Source: an uncultured Gemmataceae bacterium (GTDB taxonomy: Bacteria; Planctomycetota; Planctomycetia; Gemmatales; Gemmataceae). Taken from it: 19,442 nt of DNA. Positions 8,107 through 15,889 of the stretch are shown here, one piece after another; position 1 is the stretch's first letter; every line of letters begins with the position of its first letter. The stretch is from contig CAKZUU010000356.1 in NCBI GenBank assembly GCA_937922175.1, positions 1-19,442 of the forward strand, read 5' to 3'. Made by a program: the position numbers and the translations under genes. Below the pieces are notes generated by a model. The model was given only the letters and a program-made list of their open reading frames with translations, searched no databases and had not been told where the DNA came from.

Positions 8107-8337
8107 ATGGGAATGATGGATTTGGCTCCGCCTCCGCGCCCCCCTGAAATCGGATTGATGGAACGGCCGAACGGCCGAATTCGGCGAAATTTACGCCTCA
8201 TGTCATGGACCTCGATCACCGTCTTCCTGACAGCGTGGTTCTGCACGATGGGGCCCATCCCGGCCATTGTCAGCTTAGTCGTGGCAAAACATATCCTGGT
8301 GGCCATTCTCGTAATGGGTTTGGACGTCGACCGCTAA
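8107..8337 (+). CDS. Small membrane protein of unknown function, 76 aa
   Basis: AGGAG at 8098-8102 lies four bases before ATG 8107, a strong argument that this short frame is translated; a TTG at 8104 is less likely. The protein has a Pro-rich polar N-terminus (APPPRPPEIGLMERP), a basic patch (RIRRNLR), then two hydrophobic segments: SWTSITVFLTAWFCTMG at about 33-49, and IPAIVSLVVAKHILVAILVMGL at about 51-72. The positive-inside rule puts the N-terminus in the cytoplasm. I do not recognise a named family. It stands 78 bp after the lipoprotein gene and could share its transcript. Confidence 0.65.
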   Translation: MGMMDLAPPPRPPEIGLMERPNGRIRRNLRLMSWTSITVFLTAWFCTMGPIPAIVSLVVAKHILVAILVMGLDVDR

Positions 8338-8675
8338 TCAGTCGGAGAGCGGCCCGGAAACGACTCTTGCTCCCCCCGTTAGCACGAGTGACGAGGCCCG
8401 CCCACTCGATAGGGTTTCCGACGACGAGTGGAACCAGGGCAGCGTCGCTGAATCAGCCCCGGATGCGTACAATTCCGGTGCTGTGGCCACAGCTGTCAAC
8501 CGATCCCCTCGCCGAGCGATGCTCCAGCAAGAGGGAGACGAGGGCATCCTCCCGCAGGAGGCGACGATCTCCCTGTGGTCGTCGGGCGTGGGCTGGCTGT
8601 CGGCGGCAACGGTTCGATTGACCAACGGCGATTGCTGGAGACCCTGCGGAAGAGTACCACGGCGCGGGAGTGGGT
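8338..8675. other. 338-bp gap before the histidine kinase; no convincing gene
   Basis: No frame here shows a recognisable domain. One frame is open from 8315 into the kinase gene without a good start and reads as an acidic, Ser/Ala-rich sequence. Another frame could start at GTG 8575 behind an AGGAGG at 8556-8561 (13-base spacing) and would give a 47-residue product ending at 8718, overlapping the kinase start out of frame. Neither is listed as a gene. The kinase ribosome-binding site GGGAG is at 8666-8670. I see no clear promoter or terminator. Confidence 0.35.
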
Positions 8676-10034
8676 ATGCCGCGACGAATTGTCCTTCTAC
8701 ACGCTCTCCTGCTGTTAACGAGTGGCGTTTTACTTTCGTGGTTGGTGTTCCGACCGGAGGACGGTTGGCGCCCGCTCGTGGCGGCTTTTGGATTCGCCAG
8801 TGTTGCGCTCGCCTTGATGTGGTCCGAGGCACGGCTCATCCGGCACGACCTCCGCAAGTTGGAAGAGGCGGCCCGGCAGATCACCGCTGGGCATTACGGC
8901 CACGAAATCGTCTCCGTTGCCGGCGGCGATCTGGGGCACTTAATACGTACCTTCAATTCGATGAGTTCACGTCTGGCGGAGCAATTCACCAGCGTCGATC
9001 AGGAGCGGCAACAGCTTCGAGCCATTCTCGACGGCATGATCGAAGGAGTGGTGGCCATTGACGCTCAACAAAAACTCCTGTTCGCTAACGATCGGGGGAG
9101 CCATCTGTTGGAGTTCCATCCGCGTACAGCGATCGGCCTGAAGCTATGGGAGATTGTTCGGCAGAAGCCCATCGTCACCCTGGTGGAGCGGGCCCTCGAA
9201 ACCTCGGAGCCGCAACGCGAGGAGTTCGACTGGCGCGGCAATCCGGCGAAATCACTCATGATCCATGTCTCACCGTTACAGGAAAGGCCCGGCGGGGCCA
9301 TTATTGTCATCCATGACACCAGCGAATTGCGTCGGTTGGAACGGTTGCGACATGAGTTTGTCGCGAATGTGTCGCATGAGCTGAAGTCGCCCTTGGCCGT
9401 GATCAAGGCCGCCGTCGAGACACTCCAGGACGGCGCGATGGACGACCCGTCGCATCGTGACATGTTCTTGGATCAGATTCATGACCAGGCCAACCGGCTC
9501 AATAACCTCATCCTCGATCTGCTCAGTCTGGCACGCATCGAGAGCGGGCGGGAAACGATGGAGGTAACCCGAGTGGTGCTGGTGGATGTCGTCCGCGACT
9601 GTTTCGATCGTCATGCCGCCCAGGCGGACGCTCGGCACCAAACCCTGACGATGGTGCCCCCCGCTGAGAAGAGTTCGCAGGAACTCCGCACCGATGAAGA
9701 GGCCCTGGCGCAAATTTTGGACAACTTAGTCGGCAATGCGATTCGCTACGGGCGCGATGGCGGACACGTCACGGTTCGCTGGTACGGCATCGGTGATCAG
9801 ATCGCCCTGGAAGTGGCCGACGATGGCCCGGGAATTCCACCCGACGATCTTCCGCGGATTTTTGAACGCTTCTACCGAGTTGATAAAGCTCGGTCCCGTG
9901 AACTCGGCGGCACCGGATTAGGTCTAGCCATTGTGAAGAATCTGGTGCAAATCATGAAGGGCAGTGTCAAAGTCCAAAGTACCCTCGGTCAGGGGACGAC
10001 GTTTACCGTCAAACTGCCGCGGACTCCCGTGTAG
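8676..10034 (+). CDS. PhoR-like sensor histidine kinase (2 TM - HAMP - PAS - HisKA - HATPase_c), 452 aa
   Basis: The protein should autophosphorylate on a histidine and pass the phosphate to a response regulator at the cytoplasmic membrane. Two transmembrane helices (about 4-24 and 33-52) are joined by only about eight residues, so there is no periplasmic sensor domain. HAMP-like helices follow (LEEAARQITAGHYGHEI, about 62-105), then a PAS domain (about 112-215), HisKA with phospho-acceptor His234 in NVSHELKSPLAVIK, and the ATPase with N-box Asn350/Asn354 (DNLVGNAIRYG), DDGPGIP (382-388), FERFYRVD and GTGLGL (412-417). This layout matches PhoR-type phosphate-sensing kinases, but the signal is inferred. 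ATG 8676 is preferred over GTG 8670 because GGGAG lies five bases before it. No response regulator is adjacent; the M20 peptidase begins 6 bp downstream. Confidence 0.9.
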   Translation: MPRRIVLLHALLLLTSGVLLSWLVFRPEDGWRPLVAAFGFASVALALMWSEARLIRHDLRKLEEAARQITAGHYGHEIVSVAGGDLGHLIRTFNSMSSRLAEQFTSVDQERQQLRAILDGMIEGVVAIDAQQKLLFANDRGSHLLEFHPRTAIGLKLWEIVRQKPIVTLVERALETSEPQREEFDWRGNPAKSLMIHVSPLQERPGGAIIVIHDTSELRRLERLRHEFVANVSHELKSPLAVIKAAVETLQDGAMDDPSHRDMFLDQIHDQANRLNNLILDLLSLARIESGRETMEVTRVVLVDVVRDCFDRHAAQADARHQTLTMVPPAEKSSQELRTDEEALAQILDNLVGNAIRYGRDGGHVTVRWYGIGDQIALEVADDGPGIPPDDLPRIFERFYRVDKARSRELGGTGLGLAIVKNLVQIMKGSVKVQSTLGQGTTFTVKLPRTPV

Positions 10035-10040
10035 TCGAGG

Positions 10041-11252
10041 ATGATGATGTCGTCGGAAATACTTTTCAACCGTGACGCGGCCGTTGCCCGATTACTCCGC
10101 TTTCTCTCCGTCGAGGGGATCACGGGGAAGGAGCAAGCGATCGCGGAGGAGGTCCGGACCAGTTTGATCGAAGCGGGTGTTCCGCCCGAGGCCATTCGTT
10201 TCGACGAGGCCCATCGACGAATCCCGCTACCGACGCAAACCGGCAATTTGATCGTCCGACTCCCGGGGACGAAGCCCGGACCGCGGTTACTGTTTCTGAC
10301 CCATATGGATACCGTGCCACTCGCGGCGGGGGCCCGGCCGGTGGTACGAGACGGGCGAGTTGTCTCCGCCGGTCCAACGGCCTTGGGCGGAGACAATCGA
10401 ACGGGAGTCGCCGCCTTGGTCCATCTGGCAGCTTCTCTGATCGAACACAAGTTGCCGCATCCCCCATTGACGTTGTTGTTCACCGTTCGGGAAGAGAGTG
10501 GCTTGTTCGGTGCCAAGCACGTTGATCTAGCCGAATTGGGCAATCCGGTGATGGGATTCAATGTGGACGGCAAATTGGCCAGCGAGATCACGGTGGCGGC
10601 AGTCGGCGCTGAACGCTGGGAGGTCGAGATCACGGGAAAGGCGGCTCACGCTGGTGTGCATCCCGAGCGGGGAATCTCGGCCATTCTCGTCGCGAGTGTC
10701 GCCTTGGCCGACGTTCACCGCCACGGTTGGTTTGGGAAAGTGCGTTGCCCCGATGGTTCCGAAGGGACTAGCAACGTCGGCACCTTCGGCGATCGCGAAG
10801 GTCGTGCGGCCGGTCAGGCCACCAACGTCGTGACGGATTTTGTGCGACTGACCGGCGAATCGCGAAGCCATGACCCCGCGACGGCATCCGCCATCACCCA
10901 GGCCTACCGTGAGGCGTTTCTGAGAGCGGCGGCGAACCTTTGCAACGACGAAGGGCGCACCGCCTCGGTGAATTTTCAAGCCCGCCTCGATTACTACCCC
11001 TTCCGACTGCCCCCCGAGTCGCCCGTCGTTCAGCACGCTTGCCGCGCCATCGAGGCACTTGGCGGGACCCCGACGCTGAAAGTCGGCAACGGCGGGTTGG
11101 ACGCGAATTGGATTATTCGGCACGGCATACCAACCGTCACCATCGGGGCGGGACAAAATGCCATTCACACTACGGAAGAATGGATCGATCTCGCCGAGTT
11201 CGAGCGAGGCTGCTTGACGGTTCTCACACTGGCCACTTTGGATGTTGAGTAA
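10041..11252 (+). CDS. M20-family metallopeptidase (peptidase T-like), 403 aa
   Basis: This is a predicted cytoplasmic two-zinc aminopeptidase or deacylase. The catalytic set of the M20 family is complete: His88 and Asp90 in LFLTHMDTVP, bridging Asp118 in ALGGDNRTGVA, Glu151 (general base) and Glu152 in VREESGLFGAK, Asp176 in GFNVDG, and His376 in AIHTTEEWI. The insert AAHAGVHPERGISAI near 201-215 is the dimerisation-domain segment with its usual His. The GGDNRTGVA pattern and length near 400 fit peptidase-T-like (tripeptidase) members better than carboxypeptidases, but the substrate is open. Three ATGs in a row start the frame; GAGG at 10037-10040 fits best with the third (10047, six-base spacing). 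It begins 6 bp after the histidine kinase and its stop abuts the next gene. Confidence 0.85.
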   Translation: MMMSSEILFNRDAAVARLLRFLSVEGITGKEQAIAEEVRTSLIEAGVPPEAIRFDEAHRRIPLPTQTGNLIVRLPGTKPGPRLLFLTHMDTVPLAAGARPVVRDGRVVSAGPTALGGDNRTGVAALVHLAASLIEHKLPHPPLTLLFTVREESGLFGAKHVDLAELGNPVMGFNVDGKLASEITVAAVGAERWEVEITGKAAHAGVHPERGISAILVASVALADVHRHGWFGKVRCPDGSEGTSNVGTFGDREGRAAGQATNVVTDFVRLTGESRSHDPATASAITQAYREAFLRAAANLCNDEGRTASVNFQARLDYYPFRLPPESPVVQHACRAIEALGGTPTLKVGNGGLDANWIIRHGIPTVTIGAGQNAIHTTEEWIDLAEFERGCLTVLTLATLDVE

Positions 11253-11253
11253 G

Positions 11254-12600
11254 ATGACGGTGCGAATCGGCAATGGCAGCGGCTTCTGGGGCGACAATCT
11301 TGATGCCCCGATCCAGTTAGCACGCCACGGCCAACTCGATTTCCTCACGTTGGAATATCTCGCCGAATTGACGATGTCGATTCTGGCTCTCCAAAAAAAA
11401 CGCCATCCTCAAGCCGGCTTCGCCAGTGATTTCCTCGACGTTCTCGAACGTCTGACGAACGTGCTCCACGAACAGCCGCAATTGCGAATCGTCACCAACG
11501 CGGGCGGCTTGAACCCAATGGGCTGCGCCAACCGAGCACGAACCATTTTGGATCAGGCCGGACTGCCCCACGAACGGATCGGCGTCGTCTCCGGCAGCGA
11601 CCTGTTGCCGCACTTGGATGATCTCCTCGATCAAGGATTCCCTCTGAACCATCTGGATAGCGGCGAATCGCTGCGAGTCGTTCGCGACCGAGTGGTGAGC
11701 GCCGATGCATATCTGGGGGCCCTTCCCATCGCCGAGGCGTTGGCACGGGGCGCTCGTGTGGTCATTACAAGCCGCGTCGCTGATGCATCACTGACTGTGG
11801 GTCCTCTGCTGTACTGCTTCGGTTGGCCCAGCGACGACTGGGATCGGCTCGCGGCGGCGACGGTGGCCGGCCATCTCATTGAGTGCGGGGCTCAAGTGAC
11901 CGGGGGCCTTTGGTGCCGCTGGGATCAACTCTCCGACCTGGCGGGAGTCGGCTATCCGATCGTCGAGTGCCAAAGCGACGGTTCTTTCATCGTCACAAAA
12001 GTCACCGGAAGCGGCGGGGCCGTCAATCGGGAAACCGTCGCGGAACAACTTCTCTATGAAGTCGACGATCCGACCAGATATTTCACGCCCGATGTCGTGG
12101 CGGACTTCACCGCGGTCGAGATCTCGGAGGAAGGAAAGGATCGTGTCGCTGTCCGGGGCGGCCGTGGACGACCGGCGCCCGATTCTTACAAAGTTTCGAT
12201 CGCGTATCAGGATGGGTTCGCCGCCACGGGCACCTTGGTCATCGCCGGTCCTCGGGCGGCCGACAAAGCCCGGTTGGCGGGCGCGACTCTTCTGGAGCGA
12301 TTGCGTCGAGCGGCCATGCGTCCGGAACATACCCACGTCGAAGTGCTGGGAGCTGGGGACAGCTTGCCCGGAGTGCTTCCCCCCGCGGATCCACCCGAGG
12401 TGGTGCTCCGAGTCGCCGTTCGCGATCCGAGACGGGAGATCGTCGAGCGATTCACCAAAGAGTTTGCCCCTCTGGTCACGTCGGGACCGCCCGGCGTGAC
12501 GGGATATACGACAGGCCGGCCCACCGTCCGGGAAGTCCATGCTTACTGGCCTGCCCTGGTTCCCAAAAGCGCCGTCACACCTCAAGTCGATCTCATTTAA
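11254..12600 (+). CDS. AtuA/DUF1446 family protein (acyclic terpene utilisation AtuA-like), 448 aa
   Basis: The N-terminus VRIGNGSGFWGDNLDAPIQLA and the blocks LDFLTLEYLAELTMSIL, RIVTNAGGLNP, GARVVITSRVADASL and the Gly/Asp-rich middle are characteristic of the DUF1446 family. Its named member AtuA belongs to the Pseudomonas citronellol/geranyl-CoA pathway, but the biochemical role of AtuA is unclear and most members sit in organisms without that pathway. No other atu or leu-type acyl-CoA carboxylase gene is in this window, so a terpene role should not be assumed. I prefer ATG 11254 (TVRIGNG follows at once); ATG 11242, inside the end of the M20 gene, would add four residues. Either way translation is probably coupled to the M20 gene. 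Confidence 0.85.
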   Translation: MTVRIGNGSGFWGDNLDAPIQLARHGQLDFLTLEYLAELTMSILALQKKRHPQAGFASDFLDVLERLTNVLHEQPQLRIVTNAGGLNPMGCANRARTILDQAGLPHERIGVVSGSDLLPHLDDLLDQGFPLNHLDSGESLRVVRDRVVSADAYLGALPIAEALARGARVVITSRVADASLTVGPLLYCFGWPSDDWDRLAAATVAGHLIECGAQVTGGLWCRWDQLSDLAGVGYPIVECQSDGSFIVTKVTGSGGAVNRETVAEQLLYEVDDPTRYFTPDVVADFTAVEISEEGKDRVAVRGGRGRPAPDSYKVSIAYQDGFAATGTLVIAGPRAADKARLAGATLLERLRRAAMRPEHTHVEVLGAGDSLPGVLPPADPPEVVLRVAVRDPRREIVERFTKEFAPLVTSGPPGVTGYTTGRPTVREVHAYWPALVPKSAVTPQVDLI

Positions 12601-12645
12601 CAGCGACACTTGGTAAAAAACGAATCTTTGCAGCTCCAAGGTCTT

Positions 12646-12678
12646 GACCGCCGAAGTCCCCTGGGGTTATCAGCGGTC
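12646..12678. promoter_or_regulatory. Symmetric dyad upstream of the RTX-calpain gene
   Basis: GACCGC at 12646-12651 and GCGGTC at 12673-12678 flank CCCC-T-GGGG at 12658-12666, and both inverted pairs share the same centre at 12662. The segments between them pair only partly. It lies 46 bases after the AtuA stop and 23 bases before the calpain-like gene start. It could be an operator or a hairpin in the leader; there is no T-run to support a terminator. Confidence 0.35.
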
Positions 12679-12701
12679 CGATCCGTAGGAGACATGCGGC
12701 A

Positions 12702-14057
12702 ATGCCACGCCAGGAAAGAGGTTCCCGCGTTGAACGGTTTCTGACAGGACCGGAATCGCTCGAGCCGCGTCTAACACCGGCGATCAGCGCGAGCATCATC
12801 GACTCCACACTTCGAGTCGAGGGGGACGACGAGTCGAACCAAATCGTCGTTGAATATACCCGGGCGAATGGGCTGTCGGTCTGGGGTGTCGCCGATGTCT
12901 TCATTACTGTCCCGATCGATCGGATCGAAGTTTTCGGGAACGGTGGCGACGACTGGATCGAGTTTATTTGCGATCTCGACGATCCGAAACAGAAATTTCA
13001 GGTTTTACTGTCCGGAGGCGACGGAAACGACACGATCCTGGGCAGCCTGCGGTCGGAAACTCTGCTGGGCGGATCAGGTGATGATGTATTGGATGCGGGA
13101 GCCGGTAATGACCATCTGCGAGGGGATGTCGGCCACGACACCTTATTGGGCGGCGATGGTTCGGATCTACTCGACGGCGGCGAAGGAGATGATGATCTCT
13201 GGGGCGGTGAAGGTGCTGATTACCTCAATGGCGGCCCCGGACAAGACGCGTTTCGCGGCGGTCCCGGTCGCGATACCTTCCGTGACCAGTTCGAGCCGAA
13301 AAGTTGGGTGATCGACGGGTATCAGCACTGGGATGTTCGGCAAGGCACCGGGGGGACTTGCACTCTTCTGTCGGTACTGGCCGGGGCCGCAAACGCGGGC
13401 GTCTCCTTCAGCGATCGAATCACGTATCTCGGCCATCAGCAGTATCAGGTAAAGACATACACCAGCTATTTGTTCGGTCTCGTCCATCGGACGCGCTACG
13501 AGGTCGTCAGTTTTGACGGAACCTGGTACGACCACGACGCCCAACCGACGGTCCGGCGCAACGAGTATGACGAGCCATCGGGGCGCCCGAATGGCGAGTT
13601 CTGGACCACTCTCATGCAGCGGGCGGTTTTGCAACAAGAAGGAGTTGATTGGCGAAACGCACGCTCCGTCGAGAATTGGGGTTGGACGGAGGCCCAAGCC
13701 CATTCCGCCTTATTGGGTCAACGAAGCTGGCAAACGATCCGAGCCGACGACACCCGTTTGCCCAGCGACCTAAGGGACGCGCTGCGGGCCGGTGCCATCC
13801 TGACCGCCGGCACTCCCTCATGGGGCCAAGATGAATCGGGTCGGGAAATCATCGAGAAAAACGGTATTATTGGCCTCCATGCGTATGCCATCATCGATGT
13901 CTACGAATGGGGGGGGAACTGGCGCGTGAAATTGTACAACCCCTGGGGCTGGGACTCGTCGCAATGGCCCCTCGATGGCCAGGACGACGGCATGATCGAC
14001 CTCTCCTGGAACCAATTTGTGCAGCATTTTGAGCTTTACGCTCGGACGGATCTCTAA
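12702..14057 (+). CDS. Secreted RTX-repeat protein with calpain-like (peptidase C2) cysteine protease domain, 451 aa
   Basis: The protein combines calcium-binding repeats with a protease. Residues 18-27 (ESLEPRLTPA) are the N-terminal LEPR motif of planctomycete surface proteins; no ordinary hydrophobic signal peptide precedes it. A beta-rich segment (28-100) follows, then about ten RTX nonapeptides (residues 105-195, GGDGNDTIL, GGSGDDVLD, GGDGSDLLD, GGEGADYLN and others), expected to fold on Ca2+. The C-terminal half matches calpain: QGTGGTCTLLSVLAG with oxyanion Gln214 and nucleophile Cys220, FWTTLMQRAVLQQEG near residue 300, GLHAYAIIDVY with His393, and KLYNPWG with Asn413. The full triad suggests an active enzyme, perhaps Ca2+-dependent; its target is unknown. 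TAGGAG ten bases upstream supports ATG 12702. An out-of-frame ATG at 12694 opens a 16-codon frame ending at 12744. The gene appears to stand alone. Confidence 0.85.
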   Translation: MPRQERGSRVERFLTGPESLEPRLTPAISASIIDSTLRVEGDDESNQIVVEYTRANGLSVWGVADVFITVPIDRIEVFGNGGDDWIEFICDLDDPKQKFQVLLSGGDGNDTILGSLRSETLLGGSGDDVLDAGAGNDHLRGDVGHDTLLGGDGSDLLDGGEGDDDLWGGEGADYLNGGPGQDAFRGGPGRDTFRDQFEPKSWVIDGYQHWDVRQGTGGTCTLLSVLAGAANAGVSFSDRITYLGHQQYQVKTYTSYLFGLVHRTRYEVVSFDGTWYDHDAQPTVRRNEYDEPSGRPNGEFWTTLMQRAVLQQEGVDWRNARSVENWGWTEAQAHSALLGQRSWQTIRADDTRLPSDLRDALRAGAILTAGTPSWGQDESGREIIEKNGIIGLHAYAIIDVYEWGGNWRVKLYNPWGWDSSQWPLDGQDDGMIDLSWNQFVQHFELYARTDL

Positions 14058-14079
14058 TCGTCGAACCGCCCGCACCCCA

Positions 14080-14143
14080 TACAATAACGCACAAGCGCCG
14101 GCAGTGAGAGGGTCCGGCGTGCACGTTCCCAGGAGTCGGGTGG
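14080..14143 (+). promoter_or_regulatory. Leader of the acetolactate synthase gene: possible -10, hairpin, ribosome-binding sites
   Basis: TACAAT at 14080-14085 differs from the sigma-70 -10 consensus at one base, but no good -35 is seen. CGCCGG (14096-14101) and CCGGCG (14114-14119) form a six-base GC stem with a 12-base loop. AGGAG at 14131-14135 (11 bases from the ATG) and GGTGG at 14139-14143 (three bases) are candidate ribosome-binding sites. I see no leader peptide rich in Leu, Ile or Val codons, so classical attenuation is not supported. Confidence 0.3.
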
Positions 14144-14146
14144 GCG

Positions 14147-15889
14147 ATGACCGCGAAGCCGATGATCGGTGCGGATATTCTTGTTGAGTCTTTGGTTCGC
14201 CACGGGGTCGAGGTCGTTTTCGCCTATCCGGGTGGGGCGAGCATGCCGATTCATCAAGCGCTCACCAGGTATCGGCAGAAGATCCGCACGGTGCTGCCCC
14301 GGCATGAACAAGGCGGCGGCTTCATGGCGCACGGCTACGCTCGGAGTATTGGCCGCGTCGGCGTGTGTATGGCCACGAGCGGACCAGGAGCGACGAATTT
14401 CGTGACCTGTCTGGCTGATGCCAAGATGGATTCCGTTCCTGTCATTGCCATCACGGGGCAAGTCTCGACACCGGTGATCGGCACCGATGCGTTCCAGGAA
14501 ACTCCCATTGTCGAAACCTGCCGCGCCATCACCAAACATCATTACCTCATTCAGCGGACAGAAGACATCACGCGGATCATGAATGAGGCGTTTCACGTCG
14601 CGACCACCGGCCGACCCGGGCCCATCATTATCGACGTGCCCAAAGATGTGCAATTGAAAAGTGTGGTGCCGGATTTCGACGCCCCCATGAACCTTCCGGG
14701 CTATCGGCCCTACCGCCGTGCCACCCGGGCCGAGCTTCAGCGCGTCCTGGAGGCGATTCGCAAGAGTCGAAAGCCGATCATCTACGGCGGCGGAGGACTG
14801 GTTCTCTCGGGCGCGTCGGCGGTGTTGCGCGAATTCGCCACACGCTGCAGTATCCCCGTCGCCTTGACGGTGCACGGGTTGGGAGCGTTTCCAGCCGACC
14901 ACTACTTGTGTTTGCATATGTTGGGGATGCACGGAACCGTGTATGCCAACTACGCGATCAACGAAGCCGACCTCCTCTTGGCCTTGGGTGTCCGCTTCGA
15001 CGACCGCGTCACCGGCAAGCTGAGCGAATTCGCAAAGCATGGGCGGATTGTCCATATCGACATCGATCCCTCTGAGTTGAACAAGAACAAAGTCGCCGAC
15101 GTGGCGATTTTCGGCGACGTCAAGGACGCTCTCATCGACTTGAACTCCATGCTTTCCGAGCCAGAGAATGCGGACCTGACATCGGGAGGGCGTTACGCAG
15201 AATGGTTCGCTCAGATCGACGAGTGGCGGGAGAAAGAACCGCTCACGTATGAGGATCGAGATGACGCGATCCTTCCGCAATATGCCATCCAACGCCTGCA
15301 CCAAATTCTCAAACAGCGAGGTCGTCTGGAACAAACGATCATCACGACCGGCGTGGGTCAGCACCAAATGTGGGCGGCTCAATACTTTCCCTTTAATCAG
15401 CCCCGGCACTGGATTACCAGCGGCGGTTTAGGGACGATGGGCTTCGGGTTGCCGGCCGCTCTCGGAGCTCAAGTCGCTCATCCCCTCAAAACGGTGATCG
15501 ACATCGACGGCGATGGCAGCTTCCTGATGAACATTCAGGAATTGGCCTGTGCCCACACCGAGAAGCTGCCCGTGAAAATTCTCTTGCTCAACAATCAACA
15601 CTTGGGCATGGTCGTGCAATGGGAGGACCGCTTCTTCGAGGGCAACCGCGCGCATACCTATCTCGGCGCGGGTTTGGACCGCGAACCCTACCCAGACTTC
15701 GTGACCATCGCTCGTGGATTCAAAGTTGCAGCTCGTCAGATCCACGAGAAAGCCGACCTCGACTCGGCCCTGGAAGAAATGCTCGACGCTCAGGAACCAT
15801 ATCTCCTCGACGTGTTGGTTCCTTACCAAGAACACGTCCTGCCCATGATTCCCAGCGGCATGACCGTGCGCGACATCATTAAGCGATAA
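14147..15889 (+). CDS. ilvB: Acetolactate synthase, large (catalytic) subunit, 580 aa
   Basis: The enzyme uses thiamine diphosphate to join two pyruvates into 2-acetolactate (or pyruvate and 2-oxobutyrate into 2-aceto-2-hydroxybutyrate), the first common step of valine, leucine and isoleucine synthesis. Glu54 in RHEQGGGFMAHGYAR is the cofactor-activating Glu, and GDG (455-457) to NN (482-483) is the ThDP/Mg motif. IGTDAFQETPIVE, ITKHHYL, GRPGPIIIDVPKD and VVQWEDRFFEGNRAHTYLG are acetolactate-synthase-specific and set it apart from pyruvate oxidases and glyoxylate carboligase. Length is typical. The catabolic, FAD-free type is unlikely given these motifs. The regulatory subunit gene ilvN, often next door, is absent. 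Ser107 stands where the plant enzyme has Pro197; Trp492 and Ser570 match the plant Trp574 and Ser653 positions. Confidence 0.95.
   Translation: MTAKPMIGADILVESLVRHGVEVVFAYPGGASMPIHQALTRYRQKIRTVLPRHEQGGGFMAHGYARSIGRVGVCMATSGPGATNFVTCLADAKMDSVPVIAITGQVSTPVIGTDAFQETPIVETCRAITKHHYLIQRTEDITRIMNEAFHVATTGRPGPIIIDVPKDVQLKSVVPDFDAPMNLPGYRPYRRATRAELQRVLEAIRKSRKPIIYGGGGLVLSGASAVLREFATRCSIPVALTVHGLGAFPADHYLCLHMLGMHGTVYANYAINEADLLLALGVRFDDRVTGKLSEFAKHGRIVHIDIDPSELNKNKVADVAIFGDVKDALIDLNSMLSEPENADLTSGGRYAEWFAQIDEWREKEPLTYEDRDDAILPQYAIQRLHQILKQRGRLEQTIITTGVGQHQMWAAQYFPFNQPRHWITSGGLGTMGFGLPAALGAQVAHPLKTVIDIDGDGSFLMNIQELACAHTEKLPVKILLLNNQHLGMVVQWEDRFFEGNRAHTYLGAGLDREPYPDFVTIARGFKVAARQIHEKADLDSALEEMLDAQEPYLLDVLVPYQEHVLPMIPSGMTVRDIIKR

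Noticed and set aside
11242..12600. Assigning a terpene-degradation role (atu cluster) to the AtuA-like gene
   Set aside because: No other gene of the citronellol/geranyl-CoA pathway is present, and the family is widespread in organisms lacking that pathway.
13018..13280. Repetitive Gly/Asp-coding DNA as a possible CRISPR or tandem-repeat array
   Set aside because: The repetition is at protein level (RTX nonapeptides) with variable codons, not a DNA repeat-spacer pattern.
14054..15409. Open frame of 451 codons on the minus strand opposite the acetolactate synthase gene
   Set aside because: It mirrors highly conserved codons of a certain enzyme gene and shows no domain or ribosome-binding site; such antisense frames are common in GC-rich genes.
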